Origin: JAKORR01 sp964608495
GTDB taxonomy: Bacteria; Armatimonadota; Zipacnadia; Zipacnadales; FEN-943
Direction of reading: 5' to 3'
Assembly: GCA_964608495.1 (NCBI GenBank)
Contig: CAZSOQ010000175.1
Location: 1 to 11,231, forward strand
Length of the DNA stretch: 11,231 nt
The translations under genes were made by a program, and so were the position numbers. Within the stretch, counting starts at the first letter, position 1; the number at the start of each line of letters is the position of its first letter. Below the pieces are notes generated by a model. That model made no database searches. It saw nothing but the letters and a program-made list of their open reading frames with translations, and was not told the origin of the DNA. Shown here in pieces: positions 1 to 7,083 of this stretch.

Positions 1-2334
1 GCTGAGCTGGCGCGCGGGCGCCCGCAGCCGCTCCCACAAAGCCCTCGCTGGTGACACAACCTGCGGGTCGGTCAGGTTCAGCGGCCCATGGGGGAGCAGG
101 AAGAGGCGCGACGAGCCTTCCTTCACGGAAAGCGCCTTCCCGCCCCATACGTAGGCTACTTCGAGCCAGTCGGCCGCGTCGTAGTATCGCGTGACGTCGT
201 AGCCTACGCTCGACGCCCGCTGCTCCCACTGCTCCGCGAGGGCGACACCGAGACCGGCGGGAGTATCGTCGGTCCAGGAGAAGTCGAACCAGCCGCCACG
301 CTCCGCAGCGTCGGGGTCGAGGCTGGGGCTCCCGAAGTAGAGATCGCGGTAGTCATCGCCGACCTGAAGTATGCCCCGGGAAGGCCGGGCGCCGACCCCA
401 TGCTGCAAGGCATAGGTGCCCTCCCTCTGTTGCACCAACGCCCCCTCGCCAGCCTTCTCGACGGTAAGGGCCTCGTCCCTCGCGCGGAAGGCACGGCGGA
501 TCTCGATGGCGTCGGGGTGGAAGACGTACCAACTCCAGCCCTCGAGTAGGTCGTTGCTCACGGGAACGGTGATGGAGACGACGGCTCGCGACGCCTTGAC
601 CTCCGGCTCACCGAAGCCACGCCAGCTATCCCAGGACATCCGCCAGGGCGAGGCGAGCAACTCCACGGGCGCGTTGGTCGGGCGCAAGGAGACGAGGGCG
701 TCTTCGGCGGGAGCGAGGATGGCCTCGTAGGCCGCAGTGACGATTCGCAGACGGCCCTTGTGGAGGGATTCGGTGTGGACGAGCGGATTCGTGAGTGCGG
801 TAACCGACTCGCGCGCGGGCTGTAGGAACGTCCAGGCTCCGGCGGGTCTCGGGCCCATCCGCAGGCCTAGGACGTTGGCCCCGTCGGGGGCGGTCAAGAG
901 GCTGACGGGGATGGGCTTGCCGGCATCGGCGGTAACCAGCGTCGGTGGACGGGGGTCGAGCGAAAACAGCCAGAAGGGCCCGGCGGGAGCGGCGTAGGGA
1001 ACCGGCGGGATCGCGACGATGGGGCCGGGGCTGGCGAGGCGAGCATAGGGCACGGTGCAGCGCTCGCGCAGAAGGCTGCCGCCAGGGGGGGCCTCGACGG
1101 TGACGGTGATTTCGCCTGCTCCGGGCGGCGGCTGAAGGGTAAGCTCGACGTCGCGCTCGGCACCGGCGGCGAGGTCGAGGGTCGCGCGGGCCTGCTGGTC
1201 TCCGCAGGCGCAAAGGACGGTGAAGCCGCGGCCGGGCATGGCACCGGCGTTGCGGAGACGGGCGGTCACGGTGACGGGCTCGCCGGGATCGGCCAGCGGC
1301 GGAGAGCCTTGGGCGTCCACCAGATCGGCGACGGGCACGAGGAAGTAGTCCCGGCAGGCGGTGTCCACGGCGGCCCTCACGCCCCGCTCGGCACTGCCAT
1401 AGGTGAAGAAGGCCAGGCCCCGCAGGTCCGGGGCGATCTGCTTGAGGTACCGGACTTCCTCCACGATCTCGTCCGGCGTCGGGCTGTATCGCACGCTTGC
1501 GTCGTCGCGCTTGACCACGTTGATGCCCAGCCCGATGAGCGTCTTCTCGAAGACTCCGCACTCACGGGCGTGGGCCACGATGCTGTCGAAGCGGGTGAGG
1601 CTGTAGCCCGTGTAGTTGAGGTAGATCTCCGGGAGGAAGAAGTCCACGAGATCGCGAAGCTTAGGCCAGAAGTCGTACCAGCCGCAGAACCACACGGCGA
1701 TGAACTCGTCGGGCCGCAGCTTGCGGGCCTCGGTCAGGGCCTGGTGGAACTTCGGGAAGTACTCGGCCGAGCCGCCGAACTCGTCTATGGCGATGGCCGG
1801 CTTCGAGGTCCAGCCGCGCACGAAGTGCTCCATCGGCTTGTCCTTGCCGCACATCGCCCCACACCAACGCGCTGGGAGGACTCCCCGCCTCTGCCAGTAC
1901 TCGGCGTCGTCCGGGCCCGCGGTGAGCTGGATCGTGGGCCACCGCAGCTCGTGTCCCTTCTCGGCCTGGTACCAGGCGAAGTCCACGCGGTAGGCGGTCA
2001 CGGGCACTCGCAGCGTGGCTTCGAGGCGCTGGTCCTCGTGAACGGCGAGGGCGCGCAGGTCGTACCAGCCGGCCCGTGCGAAGGTGTAATCGGCCTCAAG
2101 CACGGCAGCGCCCCGATCATCGGCCGTGAGGGTGTCGCCCGCGATGCGCGCGCTCTCTCCCCCATCCGCCAGCCCGACGCTGATCCGCCAGGGCGTGCCG
2201 GGGGCCGCGCCCTGGACCGCCGCCTCGTAGGACACCCGCTGACCCACCCAGGGCACCGAGCGCGAACGGTAGAGGTCCAGCCGAGGGGCCGAGAGACTGG
2301 CCAGCAGCCCCGCGGCCAGGAGAAGGCTAGCCAT
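1..2334 (-). CDS. Secreted barrel-like protein with CARDB domain, 3' end missing
   Basis: The frame is open from an ATG at 2334 to the left edge, giving 778 visible residues with no stop; the C-terminus lies outside the window. Residues 1-16 (MASLLLAAGLLASLSA) look like a signal peptide, although the n-region has no basic residue. Residues about 18-120 look like a beta-sandwich. Residues about 125-335 alternate hydrophobic strands and helices as in a TIM barrel, with an acidic pair after a strand (AIAIDEFGG, D184-E185), then PEIYLNYTG (235-242) and LAFFTYG (307-313). A CARDB-like domain follows at about 345-432 (EPVTVTARLRNAG), and then a long beta-rich region. The ATG lies inside the end of the upstream gene, overlapping it by 8 bases (ATGGCTAG), so the two are probably translated together. 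There is an in-frame GTG at 2343. The acidic pair suggests a glycosidase-like fold, but I cannot name a family or substrate. Confidence 0.85.
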   Translation of the reverse strand, partial: MASLLLAAGLLASLSAPRLDLYRSRSVPWVGQRVSYEAAVQGAAPGTPWRISVGLADGGESARIAGDTLTADDRGAAVLEADYTFARAGWYDLRALAVHEDQRLEATLRVPVTAYRVDFAWYQAEKGHELRWPTIQLTAGPDDAEYWQRRGVLPARWCGAMCGKDKPMEHFVRGWTSKPAIAIDEFGGSAEYFPKFHQALTEARKLRPDEFIAVWFCGWYDFWPKLRDLVDFFLPEIYLNYTGYSLTRFDSIVAHARECGVFEKTLIGLGINVVKRDDASVRYSPTPDEIVEEVRYLKQIAPDLRGLAFFTYGSAERGVRAAVDTACRDYFLVPVADLVDAQGSPPLADPGEPVTVTARLRNAGAMPGRGFTVLCACGDQQARATLDLAAGAERDVELTLQPPPGAGEITVTVEAPPGGSLLRERCTVPYARLASPGPIVAIPPVPYAAPAGPFWLFSLDPRPPTLVTADAGKPIPVSLLTAPDGANVLGLRMGPRPAGAWTFLQPARESVTALTNPLVHTESLHKGRLRIVTAAYEAILAPAEDALVSLRPTNAPVELLASPWRMSWDSWRGFGEPEVKASRAVVSITVPVSNDLLEGWSWYVFHPDAIEIRRAFRARDEALTVEKAGEGALVQQREGTYALQHGVGARPSRGILQVGDDYRDLYFGSPSLDPDAAERGGWFDFSWTDDTPAGLGVALAEQWEQRASSVGYDVTRYYDAADWLEVAYVWGGKALSVKEGSSRLFLLPHGPLNLTDPQVVSPARALWERLRAPARQLS

Positions 2335-5176
2335 GGCCGTCACGTCCGGGCGCCGAGGCGCTCGCCGCGGGGGCCAGAGCGCGCTGTAGGCGGAGGATGG
2401 CCGAGGCCACCGCCTCGCGCTCGCGCAGAAGGGCCTGGGGATCGGTGGTGTAGTGGGTCAGATCGCGCACGATCCCCGGCCGCACGGCCAGGAGCTGCGA
2501 CGCGAGGGCCAGTAGGTCGCGATGGGCCTTCGCCCGGGGCGAGGCCATCACGGCGTCGCGCGTCTCGCGCAGCACGCTGAGCAGGTCGTAGTCCTCGATG
2601 CCGTCGCGGATCACCTCGAGCCGCAGGGACGGTAGCGGCGTCTGATCCCTGCCGGGGTACACGAGCAACCCGTCGCCGTTGTAGTGGCCGAAGGTGAAGG
2701 TGTTCCAGGGCACGTCCGGCCATCGCTTGCCGGCGGCGATCGCGTCCCGGACGCGCTCATCGGCCGGGGGAATCTGCGTGCCGTCCGCCGAGGGCTCAGT
2801 GATGAGATTGGTGCGCCACATCGCCACCTCGTAGTACAGCAAGCCCGTCACGCCGTACTTGTGGGTCTGCCAGAAGAGCACGCGGGCATCGGTCGCCGGG
2901 TAGTCAATGAACCAATTGCAGTAGGGGTGCCAGGGGCCGCAGCAGATGTACCACCACACCTCATCGCCCGCCCGGCGGCGCTGCTCGGCGGCCTTGGGGT
3001 CATAGGCGGCCGTGAGGGGCACCCAGACGTCCACGGTTCCCTCCAGCCTGTCGTTGGGCGCCACCGTGCAGGCCCGTCGGAGCTCGGGCACGGCCTGACG
3101 CACGGCCGAGAAGGCCTTCACCACGTCGTCGTAGCGGTCGGGCGCCACCTCGTCGAACCCGTAGACGTAGGCCAGCGGCAGCCAGCCGTGCTCGCGCAGC
3201 CAAGCGGCCTGCTCGCGGACGTACCCGATGACCTCTGGCTTGTCGCTGTCCACGGTGCGAAGGTTGAGGGCGTTGAGGCCGCGCTCGACGCACCACTGCA
3301 GGTCCTCGCGCGGCGGCCACATCTCGGAGGTGTACAGGGACGCCGGGTTCAGCCGATGCTCCAGGAGCAGCTCATGGAGCCTAAGGCGGAAGTCGGGCGG
3401 CGGCAGGCCCTCGAAGCCATACCACCGGCACGCGTCGTACCGCTGGAGGATGCTGAAGGCCGTCTTCAGGCGGCTGGGTCGCGGCAGCGTGAGGTCCCAG
3501 ACCCTGAGCTGCAGCGGCCAGGAGGCAGTGGCGCCGCCCTCGGCAGTGACGCGCACCTGGCCGCAGTAGGTGCCGGGGACAGTGCCCGGCGGGACGTACA
3601 GGCTGATCCACAGCGGCTGGAGCTCCCCGGCACGCACCTCGAAGGGCTCCAGCGGTAGTAGCGGGTCCGGCCAGGAGCCGACATACTCCACCGGGTATAC
3701 CGGCTGTCTGGTGACGACGTAGCCCACGCGCCACAGCCTGGCAGCATCGGCCGGCAGGGCTTTGCCCGACCTGGCGTCCTTGAGCGCGCTGAGCTCCACG
3801 GCCTCGATGCGCACGTCGTCCGTGAGGGGGAGGACGACGAGTTGCACGCTCTCCCACTCGTCGCGCGCGGCCGAGAGCTGGACCGTGCCGCCGAGGTTCA
3901 CGCGGTCGTCATCGGGATGGAGCTTGAGCAGCGCGCTCTGCCAGCCCAGGCCAAAGGGTGGCGGCTCGGCCCCCCTCGCGCGGGCCACGGCGCGCGCATG
4001 GGCCAGCGCCACGAAGGCGTCTCTTCGTTGCCGCGTGGCCCTGTCGAGCAGGGCCGTCCATTCCTCCGGGCCCTCGGCCGGGCGGAGCTTGGCCACGGCC
4101 AGGTCGGCCCCGAGGCGGGCCTGCTCCATTCGCAGGGCCCGCAACCGTGCCGCCACGGCCTTCACGCCCGGTCCTCGCAGCGGCGCCAGCTCCTCCGCCG
4201 CGCGCCTGAGGCGCTCGTCGGCGACGGCCAGCGGCGCCGAGATGATGGGCAGCGAGAAACGCACGGGGGGCGTGGCGAAGGCCAGGCGAGGCGTCTCGTC
4301 CTGGGACCGGGGCGGCTCCCAGGCCTCGAGGCGCAGATACCCCTCGCCCTCCTCGTCTATGCAGAAGCGCCAGTCCTGGTCGCCGGCCACCAGCGGTTTG
4401 GGGTGGGCGCGATCGTCTCTGCGGATCAGGAGCCGAAGGTCCAGGCCCTCGGAAAGCGCCGCGCTCAGCCTGTTCTCGCCCATGAGGATGGGGTCCAGGC
4501 GCAGTTGGGTGACAGCGGGCCGGTCCGCCCAGAGGAGGCGACCGAAGCGGGCGGTCTCGTGGAACCCGTTGACGAGGGCCGGCCAGGAGGACCATTCGCC
4601 GTGGGGCTGCTCGCCGCGGGCGAAGTTCGCCAGCCAGGCACCGCCTATGGCCGGGGCGCCGAGGGTGTACCTGGGTATCGCCATCTCGCAGGTCCAGCCG
4701 CGACTGACGCGCCGGGCGGCTGCCTGTCCGCCGAAGCTCCAGCCCGTATCCGCGCGGCCACCGTCGCGCCAGCGCATCTCGTCGTAGACAAGGCCCTGGG
4801 CCGTGACGATGACGTGATAGTACACCTCGGCCTTGCCGCCAGGGGCGAGGAAGACCTCGACGCAGTCATCCGCCCAGGCGCCGGGGGAGTCGGGCCCGGC
4901 GGCCTGGGTGCGCAGGCGGTCCATGGCGTCCTCCCAGCACCAGAAGCCGACGTAGACGTGGTCCGCATCGGCCGCGACCCGGGCGACGGTCCTCTGGGTC
5001 GGCAGGTCCGCCGATCCGAGAAGGACCAGGGGTGCGACGACGGCCGCTTCCTGCCAGCAGGCGTCCCCCATGTCGCCGTCTATCTCAGGCGCCCCGCCCA
5101 CGGACCCCGCCGTGACGACCGGCGGCAGGTCAGGAGGCTGCCCAAGGGCCGCCAATAGCATGAAGACCGCTAGCAA
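2327..5176 (-). CDS. Secreted DUF4091 / GH123-like protein with N-terminal CBM9-like domain
   Basis: This is a 949-residue protein with a short hydrophobic signal (MLAVFMLLAALG). Residues about 24-216 match a CBM9-like carbohydrate-binding domain: APEIDGDMGDACW at the start, DDCVEVFLAPGG in the middle, and a closing strand before 220. Residues about 320-410 are helical and rich in A, R and E. Residues about 430-560 form a beta-sandwich (LSAARDEWESVQLVV, then LWISLYVPPGTVPGTYCG) as seen before the catalytic barrel in GH123/DUF4091 proteins. In the barrel, YVYGFDEVAPDRYDD places D675-E676 where GH123 enzymes carry their substrate-assisted Asp-Glu pair. Known GH123 members are beta-N-acetylgalactosaminidases, but most DUF4091 proteins are uncharacterised, so the substrate here is open. 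Its stop overlaps the start of the next gene, and it is divergent from the enolase-family gene. Confidence 0.9.
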   Translation of the reverse strand: MLAVFMLLAALGQPPDLPPVVTAGSVGGAPEIDGDMGDACWQEAAVVAPLVLLGSADLPTQRTVARVAADADHVYVGFWCWEDAMDRLRTQAAGPDSPGAWADDCVEVFLAPGGKAEVYYHVIVTAQGLVYDEMRWRDGGRADTGWSFGGQAAARRVSRGWTCEMAIPRYTLGAPAIGGAWLANFARGEQPHGEWSSWPALVNGFHETARFGRLLWADRPAVTQLRLDPILMGENRLSAALSEGLDLRLLIRRDDRAHPKPLVAGDQDWRFCIDEEGEGYLRLEAWEPPRSQDETPRLAFATPPVRFSLPIISAPLAVADERLRRAAEELAPLRGPGVKAVAARLRALRMEQARLGADLAVAKLRPAEGPEEWTALLDRATRQRRDAFVALAHARAVARARGAEPPPFGLGWQSALLKLHPDDDRVNLGGTVQLSAARDEWESVQLVVLPLTDDVRIEAVELSALKDARSGKALPADAARLWRVGYVVTRQPVYPVEYVGSWPDPLLPLEPFEVRAGELQPLWISLYVPPGTVPGTYCGQVRVTAEGGATASWPLQLRVWDLTLPRPSRLKTAFSILQRYDACRWYGFEGLPPPDFRLRLHELLLEHRLNPASLYTSEMWPPREDLQWCVERGLNALNLRTVDSDKPEVIGYVREQAAWLREHGWLPLAYVYGFDEVAPDRYDDVVKAFSAVRQAVPELRRACTVAPNDRLEGTVDVWVPLTAAYDPKAAEQRRRAGDEVWWYICCGPWHPYCNWFIDYPATDARVLFWQTHKYGVTGLLYYEVAMWRTNLITEPSADGTQIPPADERVRDAIAAGKRWPDVPWNTFTFGHYNGDGLLVYPGRDQTPLPSLRLEVIRDGIEDYDLLSVLRETRDAVMASPRAKAHRDLLALASQLLAVRPGIVRDLTHYTTDPQALLREREAVASAILRLQRALAPAASASAPGRDGHG

Positions 5177-5183
5177 GCCAACT

Positions 5184-5193
5184 CCCTCCTCCT
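5184..5193 (-). promoter_or_regulatory. Ribosome binding site that selects a TTG start
   Basis: The minus strand reads AGGAGGAGGG, followed 7 bases later by TTG at 5176. The first in-frame ATG (5161) would be 22 bases from this site and would cut the signal peptide in half. The spacing therefore supports the TTG start for the DUF4091 gene. Confidence 0.7.
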
Positions 5194-5370
5194 GGGGCCC
5201 GGTCCGGAGACGCCGTGCGACGAGGCCAGTCGCCCGCGCGTGCCTGGGGCCGACCCTGAAAGACGCGACGGTACGATGGGAGCCGAGAAGGTCCGACGCT
5301 CCTCACCGGCGGCGGCCGGCTGCACGGCGGGGAGCCCCGGGCGTCGCCGGGCCTGCCGGAGGCCAGTTCA

Positions 5371-5382
5371 GGCTCGCGAGCC
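5371..5382. promoter_or_regulatory. Perfect 12-bp palindrome, possible operator
   Basis: GGCTCGCGAGCC equals its own reverse complement. It sits between two divergent gene starts, where a repressor or activator of both would bind. In DNA this GC-rich such palindromes also occur by chance, and no second copy is seen in the window. Confidence 0.25.
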
Positions 5383-5490
5383 CCGAATCCTCCTCGGACG
5401 GGCCCGCAGGCCCGCCGCGCCGTGCACCGGCTCACAGGTCCAGTCGAGCCGGACGGGAATAGGCCCGTGCCCGGCAAGGGAGGGCCTACC

Positions 5491-6840
5491 ATGGACACCG
5501 ACGTGAGAGTAGCCGATGTGACCTGCGAGTTCAGCGCGGAGCAATTCCGCACGCCTCTGAAGTTCGGCACGGGCGTGGTCACTCACATCACCGGTATGAC
5601 CGCGGCCGTGACCGTCGAGACGCGCGACGGGCGCCGGGCCACGGGCCTGGGCTACATCCTCCTCAGCGACATCTGGGCCTTCCCCTCCGCGACGCTGAGC
5701 CACGAGGTCCGAGACGCGGCGATGCGCCGGCTGGGGGAGCGCCTCTGCGACACCTACGCGCGGGCCGAGGGCTATGCCCATCCCCTGGCGCTGTCGTGGG
5801 AGCTGAAGCCGGAGCTGGGGCGCCTGGCCGCGGAGGTGGGCGCCGAGCTCGCCCTCGCGGAGCCGGTGCCGGTGCTGGCCGCGCTCGTGTGCGCATCGCC
5901 GGCCGACGCTGCGCTCCACGACGCCTACGGGCGGGCCCTGGGCCTCAGCACTTATAACGCCTATGGCCCCGAGGCGATAGACCACGATCTGAGCCGCTAC
6001 CTCGGGCCCGCCTATGCCGGGCGCTACGTCGCCGACTTCCTCAAGCCCCAGTACAGACCCGAGGTGCCGATCTTCCACCTGGTGGGCGGGCTGGATAAGC
6101 TCACGGAGGCCGAGATCACCCAGGACGACCCCGACGACGGCCTGCCGGTGAGCCTGGATCAGTGGATCGAGCGCGACGGGCTCGTGTGCCTCAAGGTCAA
6201 GATCACAGGGACGGACATCGGCTGGGACGTCGAGCGCACCGCGGCCGTCGCCGAGGTGGCCTACGAGACCCGCACGCGCCTCGGGCTGGACGCCACCTTC
6301 TACCTGAGCGCGGATTCCAACGAGATGCACGCGGGCCCCGAGGCCGTGATCGAGTACCTGCGCAGGCTCGAGGAGCGCAGCACCCTGGCCTATCGCGCGC
6401 TGCTCTACCTGGAACAGCCCACCGAGCGCGACCTCGAGGCAAGCCGCTTCGATATGCGGCCCGTGGCCGACCTCAAGCCCGTCGTCGTGGACGAGGGCGT
6501 CACCGACCTCGACAAGCTGGAGCTGGCTCGGGAGCTGGGATGGTCGGGCGTGGGGCTGAAGACCTGCAAGGGCCACGCGGCCAGCCTGCTCTACGCGGCC
6601 AAGTGCCAGGCCGAAGGCATGATCCTGACCGTGCAGGACCTGACCAACCCCGGCCTTGCTCTGATCCACTCGGCCGGGATGGCGGCGCGGTTGCCCACGC
6701 TGATGGGGGTCGAGTACAACGCCCGGCAGTACCTGCCCTGGAGCCGGCCCGACCTGCAGCAACAGCACGAGGGTCTGTTCGCGGTCCGCGCCGGCAAGGT
6801 GTCCCTCAGATCGCTGAGCCGCGAGGGTCTGGGCTACTGA
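5491..6840 (+). CDS. Enolase-superfamily enzyme (mandelate racemase / muconate lactonizing enzyme type)
   Basis: This is a 449-residue protein started at the ATG at 5491, six bases after GGGAGGG (5478-5484). Enolase-superfamily enzymes abstract the proton alpha to a carboxylate and hold the enolate on Mg2+. The expected residues are all present in order: K235-x-K237 (CLKVKI) at the end of the second barrel strand; metal ligands D275 (SADSNEMH), E308 (LEQPTE) and D334/E335 (VVVDEG); and K357 (VGLKTCK) on the sixth strand. A Lys on both sides of the site is the MLE-subgroup pattern, and I see no His-Asp dyad of the mandelate racemase type. The C-terminal MGVEYNARQYLP fits the family. At 449 residues it is longer than the usual 350-400, the extra length lying in the N-terminal capping part and before residue 230. 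It is cytoplasmic with no signal peptide. The reaction could be a dehydratation, epimerisation or cycloisomerisation; the divergent secreted proteins suggest an acid sugar, by inference. Confidence 0.9.
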   Translation: MDTDVRVADVTCEFSAEQFRTPLKFGTGVVTHITGMTAAVTVETRDGRRATGLGYILLSDIWAFPSATLSHEVRDAAMRRLGERLCDTYARAEGYAHPLALSWELKPELGRLAAEVGAELALAEPVPVLAALVCASPADAALHDAYGRALGLSTYNAYGPEAIDHDLSRYLGPAYAGRYVADFLKPQYRPEVPIFHLVGGLDKLTEAEITQDDPDDGLPVSLDQWIERDGLVCLKVKITGTDIGWDVERTAAVAEVAYETRTRLGLDATFYLSADSNEMHAGPEAVIEYLRRLEERSTLAYRALLYLEQPTERDLEASRFDMRPVADLKPVVVDEGVTDLDKLELARELGWSGVGLKTCKGHAASLLYAAKCQAEGMILTVQDLTNPGLALIHSAGMAARLPTLMGVEYNARQYLPWSRPDLQQQHEGLFAVRAGKVSLRSLSREGLGY

Positions 6841-6855
6841 GGCGGGCTGCGGCGC

Positions 6856-7077
6856 CTAGCGGCCTTCGGTCCGCTCGTCGGCCTGCTCCCGGGGCGCCGG
6901 TTCCTGCGGGCGCTCATCATCGGCGGGCGTCCTGCTCCTGGCGCGCGGATCCACCGCGCACGTCTTGCTGAGTCAAGTGGGCACGCCCAACCTGGGCAGG
7001 ATGACGAGCTGCAACAGCAGCCAGAAGGCCACCAGGCCCAGGACCACCAGCGCCTGTGATAGAGTTCCACCACCCAT
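6856..7077 (-). CDS. Candidate small membrane selenoprotein (TGA read as Sec at residue 35)
   Basis: An ATG at 7077 stands 10 bases after a perfect AGGAGG (7088-7093) and 6 bases after the VanW stop. The first 34 codons give MGGGTLSQ, one hydrophobic helix (about 8-28, ALVVLGLVAFWLLLQLVIL), then PRLGVPT and an in-frame TGA (6973-6975). The frame continues for 38 codons to TAG (6856-6858), giving 73 residues: T-U-L-S-K-T-C puts a Cys five residues after the possible Sec, and a highly polar tail rich in E, R, D and P ends in TEGR. A hairpin stands at SECIS distance. With R30 as the first basic residue after the helix, the positive-inside rule puts the U/C motif at the cytoplasmic face, suggesting a redox role. 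If TGA is a true stop, this is a 34-residue one-helix protein. I do not recognise a named family. The gene itself is well supported; the Sec reading is moderate. Confidence 0.6.
6858..6875. terminator. UUCG-capped hairpin between convergent genes
   Basis: The plus strand reads AGCGGCC-TTCG-GTCCGCT: a 7-bp stem with one C/T mismatch, closed by a stable c(UUCG)g loop. It lies 18 bases after the enolase-family stop and at the stop of the small gene on the other strand. No T-run follows on either strand, so if it ends transcription it is not a classical intrinsic terminator. Confidence 0.25.
6941..6961 (-). promoter_or_regulatory. SECIS-like hairpin after the in-frame TGA
   Basis: The transcript forms GUGCGCGG-UGGAU-CCGCGCGC, an 8-bp stem with one G-U pair and a 5-base apical loop. 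The loop begins 20 bases after the UGA and has G as its second base. The usual bacterial SECIS has its loop roughly 16-37 bases after UGA with a G in the first loop bases, so the fit is good. The three bases directly after UGA (CUC) can also pair with GAG just below the stem. Hairpins are common in GC-rich DNA, so the position is better evidence than the stem itself. Confidence 0.5.
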
Positions 7078-7083
7078 TGGGTT

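Larger units (their letters stand above)
5177..5490. other. Divergent intergenic region
   Basis: This 314-base gap separates the starts of the DUF4091 gene (minus) and the enolase-family gene (plus), so it should hold both promoters. It is as GC-rich as the genes, and I see no convincing -35/-10 pair on either strand. It contains a perfect 12-base palindrome (5371-5382) and a 6-bp GC hairpin (CGGGCC-CGCA-GGCCCG, 5399-5414). A GTG at 5422 is in frame with the enolase gene, but the 23 extra residues it would add are rich in P and G and it lacks a ribosome binding site. Confidence 0.6.

Noticed and set aside
626..1561. Minus-strand open frame of 311 codons
   Set aside because: It is in another frame of the partial secreted protein and has an Arg/Pro-rich composition typical of shifted GC-rich frames.
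1309..2580. Open frame of 423 codons on the plus strand at the left
   Set aside because: It lies antisense to the partial secreted protein and crosses the junction of two coupled genes; the translation is low complexity.
3842..5158. Long open frame (438 codons) on the plus strand inside the DUF4091 gene
   Set aside because: It is antisense to a well-supported 949-residue protein; the translation has no recognisable domain.
5422..5490. GTG start 23 codons upstream for the enolase-family gene
   Set aside because: It has no ribosome binding site, while GGGAGGG stands six bases before the ATG at 5491.
5368..6768. Long open frame (466 codons) on the minus strand opposite the enolase-family gene
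   Set aside because: It mirrors the gene codon for codon in GC-rich DNA, its translation is rich in H, G, R and V with no domain, and the plus-strand gene has all catalytic residues.
6834..7073. Minus-strand frame of 79 codons over the small gene
   Set aside because: It is in a different frame from the ATG with AGGAGG, gives an Arg/Ser/Pro-rich product without a membrane helix, and has no ribosome binding site at the right distance.
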